14,759 nt of DNA from assembly GCA_016793565.1 (NCBI GenBank), contig JAEUMA010000353.1:1-14759 (forward strand), in the 5' to 3' direction. The position numbers and the translations under genes are program-made. Below the pieces are notes generated by a model that saw only the letters and a program-made list of their open reading frames with translations, was not told the DNA's origin and did no database searches. Positions 1-7,223 of this stretch are shown one piece after another (position 1 is the first letter of the stretch; each line of letters begins with the position of its first letter). Origin of the DNA: Rhizobiaceae bacterium (GTDB lineage Bacteria; Pseudomonadota; Alphaproteobacteria; Rhizobiales; Rhizobiaceae).

Positions 1-235
1 GGAGAGCTTCGGCCGCAGCTATGCGCTGACGCTGGCGGAATGGCGGCGCCGCTTCCGTCGCAACTGGCCCGCGATCCAAGCGCTCGGTTTCGACCAGCGC
101 TTCTTCCGCCTATGGGATTACTACCTGGCCTATTGCGAGGCGGGCTTCCGCGCCCGCACCATCGACGTCGGTCTGTTCGTATTTGAGCCGGCCGCCGGCG
201 ACCGGGCCGTCACGGCATCAGCTGACCGCCGTTGA
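1..235 (+). CDS. cfa: Cyclopropane-fatty-acyl-phospholipid synthase family, C-terminal end (partial)
   Basis: Only the last 77 codons are present, read in frame from base 2 to a TGA at 233-235; the 5' part lies outside the window. The family transfers a methylene group from S-adenosylmethionine to the double bond of unsaturated phospholipid acyl chains at the inner membrane. The visible tail carries features I recognise from the Cfa C-terminus: a TLAEWRRRF segment (about residues 10-18 of the fragment), then ALGFDQRFFRLWDYYLAYCEAGF and a terminal IDVGLFVFEP-like strand. The SAM-binding site and catalytic residues are upstream and not visible, so activity cannot be judged and a related SAM-dependent methyltransferase is possible. 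The 3' end overlaps the convergent dehydrogenase by 26 bp. Confidence 0.8.
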   Translation, partial: ESFGRSYALTLAEWRRRFRRNWPAIQALGFDQRFFRLWDYYLAYCEAGFRARTIDVGLFVFEPAAGDRAVTASADRR

Positions 236-989
236 CCTCTATGGTCTGGCCGATGATGTAGCCGGAGAGCAGTTTCGAAGCGAGGAACAGGTAAGTTCCG
301 ACGCATTCCTGAGGCGTGCCGATGCGGCCGAGCGGGATCGTCGCGCGCATCACGTTCATCTGCTCCGGGGTGGTGTATCGTTCATGAAAGGGCGTGTCGA
401 TGATGCCCGGCGAAACGGCGTTGACGCGGATGTCGTGGCCGATCAGCTCTTTTGCCATTCCGCGCGTGACGTTGGCGACGAAGGCCTTGGACGAGCCGTA
501 GACGCCGGCTCCCGAACTCGCGCCGGTCCTGCCGGCGACCGACGCCGTGTTGATGATGAAACCGCCCTGGCGCTTGAGGTAGGGTACCGCCGCCGCCGAA
601 GCCGTGAGCACAGAGCGCGCATTGAGATCCATCACGGCGTCGTAGTGCGCGTCGGTCATGGCCTCGTATGTGACGCGCGCGACCATGCCGCCGGCGTTGT
701 TGATCAGTCCGTCTAAGGTGCCGAAGGCCTCCGCGACGGCGTCGACAGCGCGGCGCAGCTGGTCCGTCTTCATCGCGTCCGCCCGCACGAGTCGAACGCG
801 GGCGCCCGTGGCGGCAACCTCCTCGGCGAGCGCCTCGGCTGTCTTGCCGCTGGAATGGTAGTGGATGCCGACCATCGCGCCCTGGGCGGCGAAGGCGCGT
901 ACCAGTTCGGCGCCGATCCCCGTCGACGCTCCGGTTATCAGGACGGCCTTGCCTGCCAGGTCGGGAATGCTCAGCTTGTTGGACGGCAC
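210..989 (-). CDS. Short-chain dehydrogenase/reductase (classical SDR)
   Basis: This 259-aa protein is a cytoplasmic NAD(P)-dependent oxidoreductase of the classical SDR family, of usual length. Visible motifs are the nucleotide-binding TGASTGIG at 19-26, NNAG at 97-100, the active-site Asn123, Ser150, Tyr164 and Lys168 (YGSSK), and the SPGIIDTP segment at 193-200. The whole catalytic tetrad is present, so the enzyme should be active. The start is GTG at 989, chosen because a strong purine-rich Shine-Dalgarno (GAGGAGGAG on the minus strand) sits about seven bases upstream. It diverges from the nucleoside hydrolase gene across 110 bp, which suggests a shared pathway or shared control. The substrate cannot be read from sequence; sugar alcohols, hydroxy acids and 3-oxoacyl groups are all possible in this family. 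Confidence 0.93.
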   Translation of the reverse strand: MPSNKLSIPDLAGKAVLITGASTGIGAELVRAFAAQGAMVGIHYHSSGKTAEALAEEVAATGARVRLVRADAMKTDQLRRAVDAVAEAFGTLDGLINNAGGMVARVTYEAMTDAHYDAVMDLNARSVLTASAAAVPYLKRQGGFIINTASVAGRTGASSGAGVYGSSKAFVANVTRGMAKELIGHDIRVNAVSPGIIDTPFHERYTTPEQMNVMRATIPLGRIGTPQECVGTYLFLASKLLSGYIIGQTIEVNGGQLMP

Positions 990-1009
990 GTCGTTTCTCC
1001 TCCTCGATG

Positions 1010-1022
1010 GGCCGTTTCGGCC
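1010..1022. promoter_or_regulatory. Short palindrome in the divergent SDR / nucleoside hydrolase promoter region
   Basis: The 110-bp region 990-1099 separates two divergent genes. It holds GGCCG-TTT-CGGCC (1010-1022), a perfect 5-bp inverted repeat around three bases, next to the SDR Shine-Dalgarno. A regulator could bind here and control both genes. In GC-rich DNA such a repeat can arise by chance, and I see no convincing -35/-10 pair, so this is only a candidate. Confidence 0.25.
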
Positions 1023-1099
1023 GATATGCTGTTGCCCCGCGCGGCGGCGCGAGGCTTATTGAACGCCGCTTCTGCTACGGCTGCCAACAGGACCCCGAC

Positions 1100-2062
1100 A
1101 TGGACCGAATCATCATCGACTGCGATCCCGGCCATGACGACGCCATCGCCCTCTTCATGGCGATGGCAGCGGCCGAGGCGTTCGACATCGCCGGCATCAC
1201 CACCGTCGCGGGCAATATCGACGTCGTCCAGGCTACCCGCAACGCGCGCCGCATATGCGCCATCGCCCGGAGACAGGACATACAGATCCATGCCGGCTGT
1301 TCGCGGCCGATCGTGAAGCGGCTTGCCGACGCCAGCGGCTATCACGGGGAGACCGGGCTTGACGGCCTCGGACCGGACACGGCGGAGGCGGTGCCGGCCG
1401 CCGACAACCGGGCCGCCGACTTCATCATCGAAACGGTGACCGGAGCGTCCGGGCCGGTGACGCTGGTCTGCCTCGCGCCGCTGACCAATCTTGCGCTCGC
1501 GCTGATCAAGGCGCCGCACATCGCAGAGCTGATCGGCGAAGTGGTGTTTATGGGCGGGGCGCGACGAGCCGGCGGCAACGTCACGCCGTGCGCCACCTTC
1601 AATCTGGCATGCGACCCTCACGCCGGCCATATCGTCGCCGACAGCGGCGTCAACCTGACCATGGTCAGCCTGGACGCGACCTCGCAGGTGGTGGTCGGCA
1701 GCGAGGACATCGCCCGGATATCGAGGCTCGACGGCGAAGTCGCCGCGGCCTCGGCCCGCATGCTGGACTATTTCAACAGGCGCAGGATGGAACGCTACGG
1801 CCTGCGCGAGGATCAGTGTTCGCTGAACGACGCCTGCGTGGTGGCCTATCTGCTCGACCGGACGCTGTTTTCGGGACAGAGCGCCAATGTTTCGATCGAG
1901 ATGGCGTCGGGCCTTACGCAAGGGATGAGCGTGGTCGACCTGTCCGGCGTGACGGGACGGCCGCGCAACGCTTTGTGGATCGACCAGGCCGACAGCGACG
2001 GCGTCAGAGCCCTGCTGCACCGCATGCTGGGCCGGTTCGGACGGCAGGCGCATGACCGCTAG
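1100..2062 (+). CDS. Inosine-uridine preferring nucleoside hydrolase family protein, atypical active site
   Basis: This 320-aa protein belongs to the calcium-dependent ribonucleoside hydrolases, which split the N-glycosidic bond of nucleosides into base and ribose. The N-terminal motif DCDPGHDD (7-14) supplies the calcium-binding aspartates. TVAGN places Asn39, HGETGLDGLG follows at 82-91, MGG is at 151-153, and FNLACDP at 167-173. Two positions differ from characterised members: the Glu of the usual EFN motif is Thr166, and the HD pair near the C-terminus is Asn243-Asp244. Start ATG 1100 was chosen because the family begins right before the DxDPG strand; upstream in-frame starts would add about 31 unrelated residues overlapping the SDR leader region. 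The last four bases overlap the convergent LacI gene. The fold is certain; the substrate may be a modified nucleoside or another N-riboside. Confidence 0.9.
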   Translation: MDRIIIDCDPGHDDAIALFMAMAAAEAFDIAGITTVAGNIDVVQATRNARRICAIARRQDIQIHAGCSRPIVKRLADASGYHGETGLDGLGPDTAEAVPAADNRAADFIIETVTGASGPVTLVCLAPLTNLALALIKAPHIAELIGEVVFMGGARRAGGNVTPCATFNLACDPHAGHIVADSGVNLTMVSLDATSQVVVGSEDIARISRLDGEVAAASARMLDYFNRRRMERYGLREDQCSLNDACVVAYLLDRTLFSGQSANVSIEMASGLTQGMSVVDLSGVTGRPRNALWIDQADSDGVRALLHRMLGRFGRQAHDR

Positions 2063-3111
2063 CGGCACGGCGGTGCGCCCGTGCTTTGGCGGCGGACCAG
2101 TTCGAAGCCGAGCTTCAGCGCTTCGCCCGCGCGCCTGGGGTCTGCGATGCGCTGTAGCAGGAGCTCCGCCGAGCGCCGCCCTATCTCCTCGGCGGGGATG
2201 CGGATGGTGGTGAGCGGCGGCGTCAGGTGGGCGGCGAACTCCTGGTCGTTGAAGCCGGCGATCGATATGTCGGCCGGAACGGCGAGGCCACGCGCCCCCG
2301 CCTCGATCAGAGCTCCGAAGGCGAGCTGGTCGTTGCCGCAGATGAGCGCCGTCGGAAGCCGCCCGTCGGCCGCCAGTTCTGCCACCGCCCGGCGGCCTTC
2401 CTCGATCCTATAGGGGCGTTCGGTTCCCCATTCCTGCGCCGGTGGCAATCCGTGCCGGGAAAGGAAGTCCCTGATGCCCTGAACGCGGTGGTGAGCGCGG
2501 TCGTTGCCGGCAAGCCGGCCGGTGATGACCCCGATACGCCGGTGGCCGAGACCTGCCAGATGCTCCGCCAACGCGGCAGCGGCGGCTGCGTTGTCGAAAC
2601 CGACCGAAGACCGGCCGGGCGCCAGCGTCCATGTCTCGACGACCGGCACGGAATAACGCCCCAGCAGTTCGACCAGCGCCTCCTGGTGCTCGCTGCCGAC
2701 CAGGAGCATGCCGTCTACGCCGCGCGAAAGCAGGTTGCGGGCCTCACGCAGTTCCGTCTCGGCGTCGTAGTTCGAACAGGTCAGCAGAAGCGTGTAGCCG
2801 TTGGCGCTGAGCACGCGCTGGAAAGCTCCGATCGCGGCCGCGAAGCCGCCATTCTCGATCGTCGGTACGATGGCGCCGACGGCCATGCTGCGCCGCGCGG
2901 CCAGCGCCCGCGCGGCGCCGTTCGGAACGTAGCCCAGTTCCTCGAACGCCTGTTCGACCCGCTGGCGCACGGCGCTGCTGACGTTGGGCGCGCCGTTGAG
3001 CACACGCGAAACGGTCGCCGTCGACACTTCGGCGCGCGCGGCCACGCTTGCCAGGCTGGCGCTGGACTTGCTGCCTTTCCGTGTCAGGCTCTTGCGAACG
3101 AATTCGCCCAT
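2059..3111 (-). CDS. LacI-family transcriptional regulator (cassette A)
   Basis: This 350-aa protein has the usual LacI length and layout. The helix-turn-helix lies at about 20-40 (SLASVAARAEVSTATVSRVL). A hinge helix at 66-75 carries the minor-groove Leu70 in ARALA. A periplasmic-binding-protein-like effector domain runs from about 77 to the end and includes ICGNDQLAFGAL (257-268) and AGFNDQ (285-290). The ATG at 3111 has only a modest Shine-Dalgarno. The gene diverges from the PotABCD-like operon and converges on the nucleoside hydrolase, so it most likely represses the transporter, and possibly itself, by binding the operator at 3243-3256. The effector is unknown; by analogy it would be the imported compound or a breakdown product. 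Confidence 0.93.
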   Translation of the reverse strand: MGEFVRKSLTRKGSKSSASLASVAARAEVSTATVSRVLNGAPNVSSAVRQRVEQAFEELGYVPNGAARALAARRSMAVGAIVPTIENGGFAAAIGAFQRVLSANGYTLLLTCSNYDAETELREARNLLSRGVDGMLLVGSEHQEALVELLGRYSVPVVETWTLAPGRSSVGFDNAAAAAALAEHLAGLGHRRIGVITGRLAGNDRAHHRVQGIRDFLSRHGLPPAQEWGTERPYRIEEGRRAVAELAADGRLPTALICGNDQLAFGALIEAGARGLAVPADISIAGFNDQEFAAHLTPPLTTIRIPAEEIGRRSAELLLQRIADPRRAGEALKLGFELVRRQSTGAPPCR

Positions 3112-3183
3112 CGGGTTCCCGGCTCGTCTGCGCCTGGCGGCCTTTACGTTCGGGTTACCGCCTGGACTGGCCTAATGCCGTAT

Positions 3184-3199
3184 CATCTGGAGGCAGATG
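3184..3199. repeat. Small inverted repeat between lacI and the transporter operon
   Basis: CATCTG-GAGG-CAGATG is a perfect 6-bp inverted repeat with a 4-base centre. It overlaps a TATCAT copy at 3181-3186 that recurs in inverted orientation (ATGATA, 3231-3236) and again at 3252-3257 near the main operator. It may be a second regulator site or an upstream part of the lacI promoter; neither is proven. Confidence 0.3.
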
Positions 3200-3214
3200 C
3201 CGCAAGATTCCATC

Positions 3215-3257
3215 TTGACAGCAAGTCCTTATGATACAAGCATGTAAGCGCTATCAT
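3215..3257 (+). promoter_or_regulatory. Candidate promoter for the PotABCD-like operon
   Basis: A consensus -35 hexamer TTGACA lies at 3215-3220, but no good -10 hexamer follows at 16-18 bases. The alternative is TATCAT at 3252-3257 (five of six matches to TATAAT) with a weak TTATGA at 3229-3234 as -35, spacing 17. In either case the LacI operator at 3243-3256 falls in or just after the promoter, as expected for repression. The exact transcription start is unresolved. Confidence 0.4.
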
Positions 3258-3259
3258 AA
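3229..3259. promoter_or_regulatory. LacI-type operator nested in a larger inverted repeat
   Basis: TGTAAGCGCTATCA (3243-3256) has the form of a LacI-family operator: a central CG step in AAGCGCT and half-sites TGTAAGCG and TGATAGCG that match at six of eight bases. It overlaps a larger inverted repeat, TTATGATA (3229-3236) and TATCATAA (3252-3259), with a 15-base spacer. The divergent LacI regulator starts 132 bp to the left and the binding protein gene 77 bp to the right, so this is the likely binding site of the product of 2059-3111. Confidence 0.65.
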
Positions 3260-3335
3260 ACAAGTGCTTCTTCCGTTTCGCGATGGTGGGCGGTCGCCCG
3301 GAATCGCGTGCGGTTCGAACCTCAGGGGAATAGAG

Positions 3336-4412
3336 ATGAAACTGGTTGCTTCCTGCGCGTTATCCGCTTTGGCTGCCGTCGCCGTTCTGGTCGGAACCCA
3401 GACGGCCGCCCTCCACGCCGCCGACGGCGAGGTTCGTGTTCTCAACTGGAAGGGTTGGGGAACGGACGAGCCGTGGGCTATCGAAGCCTTCGAGAAGGAA
3501 ACCGGCCTCAAGGTCGTCCACGACTATATCACGTCCTTCCCCGAGACGTTCACCAAGCTGCGTGTGAACCCGGGCTACTACGACGTCGTCGTACTCAATG
3601 CCGCCTTCACGCAGCAGGCCGCCGCCGAGGGGCTGATCCAGCCGATCGATACCAGCACGATTGCGAATTTCGGTGTTCTCTTCCCCGACCTTCGCGACAG
3701 TCCCGAACTCAACATCGACGGTTCGAACTTCGGTGTGGTCTGGATGTGGGGCGGCACTTCGGTGAGCTACAACACCGATGTGTTCCCCGAGCCGCCGACC
3801 AGCCTGGAGGTGCTGTGGGATCCGAAATACGCCAACCGCGTCTGCTGGCGCGACGATGCGGAGGATTCGGTGCGCTTCGCCGCGCTGGCGACGGGCCAGG
3901 ATCCGGACAAGCCGGCCGATATGGACAAGATCCGCGAGAAACTGCTGGCCCTGAAACCGCAGATCAAGGCGCTCTGGAAGTCCGGCGACGAGTGGCTGAA
4001 GCTCGTCTCGGCCAAGGAATGCGACCTGTCGACTGTGTGGACCAACAACACCGAAGCGGCGGCCGTGCAGGACAAGCTGCCGATCAGCTTCATCGTGGCC
4101 AAGGAAGGCGCGATCGCCTTCCGTGACGCCATGTCGATCGCCAAGGATGCGCCGAACGTGAAGGGTGCGGAGGCCTTCATCAACTACATGGTCAGTGTGC
4201 CCTTCTATCAAGGGTGGGTAAAGGTCGGCGGCGCGCCGGTTTCGGCCAACAAGGAGGCGATCGAGCAGTTGCCCGAAAGTTCGCTGACGCGCACCGTTCT
4301 CGCTGCTCCCGAGGCGTTACCGCGCCTCAATTTCAAGGGACCGCTCACCGACGAGCAGCGCCAGAGCTATCTGGACCTCTGGCAGGAGGTGAAGGCGTCC
4401 TTCGCGCAGTAA
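3336..4412 (+). CDS. Periplasmic binding protein of a spermidine/putrescine-type ABC importer
   Basis: This 358-aa protein is PotD-like. A signal peptide covers about residues 1-28, with a hydrophobic core and likely cleavage after ALHA. The mature start VRVLNWKGW and an AFEKETGLKV segment (51-60) are typical of the family. Compared from memory with E. coli PotD, the amine-binding acidic pair is kept within DDAED (173-177), Trp235 in VWTNN matches Trp229, and Asp264 in AFRDAM matches Asp257, while Phe262 replaces Trp255. This favours a cationic or amine-bearing ligand, perhaps not spermidine itself. Start ATG 3336 has a good AGGGGAA Shine-Dalgarno and gives a clean signal peptide; the upstream in-frame ATG at 3231 lies inside the operator and is rejected. 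It is the first gene of a four-gene operon. Confidence 0.9.
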   Translation: MKLVASCALSALAAVAVLVGTQTAALHAADGEVRVLNWKGWGTDEPWAIEAFEKETGLKVVHDYITSFPETFTKLRVNPGYYDVVVLNAAFTQQAAAEGLIQPIDTSTIANFGVLFPDLRDSPELNIDGSNFGVVWMWGGTSVSYNTDVFPEPPTSLEVLWDPKYANRVCWRDDAEDSVRFAALATGQDPDKPADMDKIREKLLALKPQIKALWKSGDEWLKLVSAKECDLSTVWTNNTEAAAVQDKLPISFIVAKEGAIAFRDAMSIAKDAPNVKGAEAFINYMVSVPFYQGWVKVGGAPVSANKEAIEQLPESSLTRTVLAAPEALPRLNFKGPLTDEQRQSYLDLWQEVKASFAQ

Positions 4413-4442
4413 CGGCGGAACCGGAAGCGAGCTGAGGGCACC

Positions 4443-5297
4443 ATGGCGCGGCAGGGGCGTAGCATCTTCGCACTGACCGTGCCGACTTTCCTGTGGCTGA
4501 CCGTGGCGGTGGTCCTGCCGATCACCGTCATGTTCTACTTCAGCTTTCTCTCGGCCTCGCCGTTCGGCACGAAACCCGCGAGCCTCACGCTCGACAACTA
4601 CGCAACCTTCTTCACCAAGGACTTCTATTCCTTCCTGGCGTGGCGCTCGATCAAACTCGGGCTGCTGGTGGCGGCGCTATGCGCGCTGATCGGGTTTCCG
4701 GCCGCACTGGTGCTCTCGCACCGCCTGTCCGGATACTGGCGCGAGGCGCTTCTCCTGCTAGTCATCCTGCCTTTCTGGAGCAACGCGCTGATCCGCATTT
4801 TCGCCTGGACCATGGTGTTGCGCGAGCAGGGTCTCGTCGACCAGGCGGTGCACGCCGTGCTGCCATGGGCGCCGTCGGTCGGCATCCTCTACAGCTACCC
4901 GGCGATCGTGATCGGTCTGGTGCACTCCTTCCTGCCCTACATGATCCTCACCTGCTACATCTCCCTTCAGGCGATCGACCCGTCGCTGGTGGACGCCGCC
5001 CGGGGGCTGGGCGCGCGCGACCACACCATCCTTCGCCGGATCATCCTGCCGCTGAGCTTTCCCGGCCTGGCGGTCGGCGCCATCCTCACCTTCGTACCGG
5101 TGGTCGGCGCCTTCATGGAGCCGCGCATCCTGGGCGGCAGGCAGGGCATCACCATGGGCACCGTCATCGAGGACCAGTTTACGGAGGTGTTCAACTGGCC
5201 GCTAGGCGCCGCCCTGTCCTTCATCCTGCTTGGCATCGTGCTGGCGATCCTGGCGCTGTGCTACCCGCTGCTGCGCGCGCGATTCAGGCTGGGCTGA
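4443..5297 (+). CDS. ABC transporter permease, PotB-like
   Basis: This 284-aa inner-membrane protein belongs to the binding-protein-dependent permeases and forms half of the channel. About six hydrophobic segments are visible (roughly 11-35, 70-92, 102-122, 147-172, 205-228 and 256-278). The cytoplasmic EAA loop that docks on the ATPase is DAARGLG at 184-190, followed by RRIILPLSFPGL. Its N-terminal VPTFLWLTVAVVLPI segment is like PotB/PotH proteins. The ATG at 4443 is preceded by GAGGG and lies 30 bp after the binding protein stop, so it is in the same operon. Length is normal and nothing appears broken. Confidence 0.9.
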   Translation: MARQGRSIFALTVPTFLWLTVAVVLPITVMFYFSFLSASPFGTKPASLTLDNYATFFTKDFYSFLAWRSIKLGLLVAALCALIGFPAALVLSHRLSGYWREALLLLVILPFWSNALIRIFAWTMVLREQGLVDQAVHAVLPWAPSVGILYSYPAIVIGLVHSFLPYMILTCYISLQAIDPSLVDAARGLGARDHTILRRIILPLSFPGLAVGAILTFVPVVGAFMEPRILGGRQGITMGTVIEDQFTEVFNWPLGAALSFILLGIVLAILALCYPLLRARFRLG

Positions 5298-5348
5298 AGG
5301 CATGACGGCAGCGATCGAACAGCAGACGGGGCGTGGGGAATTCGGGCG

Positions 5349-6134
5349 ATGATGAAGAAGTCGCTCAGCGGGCTGTCACTCGCCTATCTGCTCCTGGTGC
5401 TGGGCTTCATCTATCTGCCGATTGTCATCATGACGGCGATGGCCTTCAACGAATCGAGCAGCTATGCGCTGCCGTTCCGCTTCAGCACCAAGTGGTTCGA
5501 GCAACTCGCCAGCAACGATATCCTGCTGCGGGCCGGGTGGAACAGCGTCCTGCTGGCGGCGGCCAACACCGTCGTCGCGACCGTGCTCGGAACGATGACG
5601 GCGATCGCCTTCGCCCGCTACACCTTCCGCGGCAAGGTGCTGCTGCAGATCCTGCTGTTCCCGCCGATCGCAATCCCCTGGCTGATCCTGGCCACCGCCA
5701 TGCTGATCTTCTTTTTCTACTCCGGCATCGGCCGAGGCCTGCATGCGATGCTGCTGGCGCATGTCGCCCTGTCTCTGCCCTATGTGATCGTCATCGTCGG
5801 CGCGCGCCTGCAGAGCTTCGGCACCGACCTGGAGGAAGCGGCCGCCACGCTGGGAGCATCGCCGCTGCAGACCTTCTTCCGGGTCACACTGCCGACGATC
5901 GCGCCCGGTGTGATGGCGGCGGCGCTGTTCGCCTTCGGCATCTCCTTCGACCAGTTCGTGACGTCCTACTTCCTTTCGCCTCCGGGGGTGACGACGCTGC
6001 CGGTGGAGATCTACGCCTCGATCCGCAAGGGTTTCACGCCGGAGATCAATGCGATCTCGGCGATCATCATCTTGGTGTCGATGCTGCTGCTGCTCGCCGT
6101 CTCGCGTTTCTACCGCTTTGCCGGCAATTCCTAG
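5349..6134 (+). CDS. ABC transporter permease, PotC-like
   Basis: This 261-aa membrane protein is the second channel subunit. Hydrophobic segments lie at about 9-32, 65-88, 98-122, 131-152, 184-205 and 235-254. The EAA loop is EEAAATLG at 162-169, followed by FFRVTLPTIAPGV, and the FGISFDQFVTSYFL region is typical of PotC relatives. The start is one of two adjacent ATGs (5349 or 5352) behind a GGGGAA sequence. A 16-codon open frame (5302-5352) in another frame ends across this start, so translation may be coupled, or the true N-terminus may once have been longer. The protein length is normal for PotC. Confidence 0.9.
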   Translation: MMKKSLSGLSLAYLLLVLGFIYLPIVIMTAMAFNESSSYALPFRFSTKWFEQLASNDILLRAGWNSVLLAAANTVVATVLGTMTAIAFARYTFRGKVLLQILLFPPIAIPWLILATAMLIFFFYSGIGRGLHAMLLAHVALSLPYVIVIVGARLQSFGTDLEEAAATLGASPLQTFFRVTLPTIAPGVMAAALFAFGISFDQFVTSYFLSPPGVTTLPVEIYASIRKGFTPEINAISAIIILVSMLLLLAVSRFYRFAGNS

Positions 6135-6143
6135 GAAGATGCG

Positions 6144-7223
6144 ATGAGTACGGTCGAAATCCGCGGAGTCAGCAAGCGCTACGGCAGCGTGGCGGCGCTC
6201 GACGACGTGTCGCTCGAATTCGCCGATGGCGAGTTTTTCGGTCTCCTCGGCCCGAGCGGCAGCGGCAAGACCACGCTGCTGCGCTCGATTGCCGGCTTCG
6301 TGGAGCCCGACCGGGGCAGTATCCATGTCGGCGGCGAGGAGATCGCGCGGGTGCCGATCTATCGCCGCGACATCGGCATGGTGTTTCAGAACTATGCGCT
6401 GTTTCCGCATATGTCGGTGTCCGACAACATCGCCTTCGGTCTGTCGGTGCGCGGCATCGGCCGCGAGGAAATCCGCGCCCGTGTCGAGGACGCGCTGAAG
6501 CTGGTGCGGCTCGAAGGCTATGGCGAGCGCCGGCCGCGACAATTGTCGGGCGGGCAGCAGCAGCGCGTGGCGCTGGCGCGCGCGGTAGTGTCGCGGCCGC
6601 GCGTGCTTCTGCTCGATGAACCCCTCGGCGCGCTGGACAAGAACCTGCGCCAGCAGATGCAGATCGAACTCAAGCAGATTCAGCGCCTGGTCGGCATCAC
6701 CACGGTACTGGTCACGCACGACCAGGAGGAGGCCCTGACACTGTCGGACCGTATCGCCGTGTTCAACCAGGGCCGCGTCATCCAGGCCGGAACGCCCGGC
6801 GAAATCTACGACAGCCCGCGCTCGGCATTCGTGGCGGACTTCATGGGCGAGGCCAACTTCTTCATCGGACGCGTCGCCCGCCGGCAAGGCGACGAGATGC
6901 AGATCGTTTTGGACGACGGCGCCGCGGTGATGGCGAGTGGGCCCTCGCGCCTCGCCGAGAACGCGGCGGTACGCCTCGTCGTACGCCCGGAGAAGATGAG
7001 CATTTCGGCCAGCGAGGCGTCGATCCCGCCTCATCATGCAAACCGGCTGGCGGCGACCGTCGAGCAGGTGGTCTTCATGGGGTCGAGCATCACCTATCGG
7101 CTCAACTGCGCTGGCGCCGAGGTCAGCGTCTACCAGCAGAACCAGGATCCGCCGCGCGCCGCTGAGGGCGGTGCGGTGTGGATATCCTGGCGCGCGACGG
7201 ACACAATACCGGTGGACGACTGA
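6144..7223 (+). CDS. ABC transporter ATPase, PotA-like
   Basis: This 359-aa protein energises the importer from the cytoplasmic side. Motifs in order are Walker A GPSGSGKT (36-43), Q-loop Gln82 in VFQNYALFPH, signature LSGGQ (134-138), Walker B VLLLDEP (154-160), D-loop LGALD (161-165) and switch His192 in THDQEE. A C-terminal TOBE-type domain from about 240 to 355 is typical of PotA/MalK-class ATPases and may carry regulation. The ATG at 6144 has an AGGAAG Shine-Dalgarno that starts right after the stop of the upstream permease, so the pair is tightly linked. All catalytic motifs are intact. Confidence 0.93.
   Translation: MSTVEIRGVSKRYGSVAALDDVSLEFADGEFFGLLGPSGSGKTTLLRSIAGFVEPDRGSIHVGGEEIARVPIYRRDIGMVFQNYALFPHMSVSDNIAFGLSVRGIGREEIRARVEDALKLVRLEGYGERRPRQLSGGQQQRVALARAVVSRPRVLLLDEPLGALDKNLRQQMQIELKQIQRLVGITTVLVTHDQEEALTLSDRIAVFNQGRVIQAGTPGEIYDSPRSAFVADFMGEANFFIGRVARRQGDEMQIVLDDGAAVMASGPSRLAENAAVRLVVRPEKMSISASEASIPPHHANRLAATVEQVVFMGSSITYRLNCAGAEVSVYQQNQDPPRAAEGGAVWISWRATDTIPVDD

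Noticed and set aside
1034..1049. GC-only inverted repeat in the SDR/hydrolase gap
   Set aside because: CG-alternating runs form short repeats by chance; there is no T-run and no spacing that suggests a site.
1007..1099. Longer nucleoside hydrolase start at ATG 1007
   Set aside because: The added residues match nothing in the family and the start falls next to the divergent SDR Shine-Dalgarno.
971..2068. Minus-strand open frame opposite the nucleoside hydrolase
   Set aside because: The plus strand encodes conserved family motifs; the antisense product is Arg/His-rich with no motif.
3231..3335. Upstream in-frame ATG (3231) giving a 35-residue extension of the PotD-like protein
   Set aside because: It lies inside the LacI operator and likely promoter, and would put a basic tail before the signal peptide; ATG 3336 has a good Shine-Dalgarno.
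6174..6182. AAGCGCT cores in coding regions (near 6175, 8774 and 9631) as extra LacI operators
   Set aside because: They encode common Lys-Arg-Tyr/Phe codons at conserved protein positions, and the flanks do not match the operator at 3243-3256.
5376..7037. Very long minus-strand open frame across the permease and ATPase genes
   Set aside because: It is the antisense shadow of GC-rich genes; its product is low-complexity, rich in Arg, His, Gln and Asp, with no recognisable domain.
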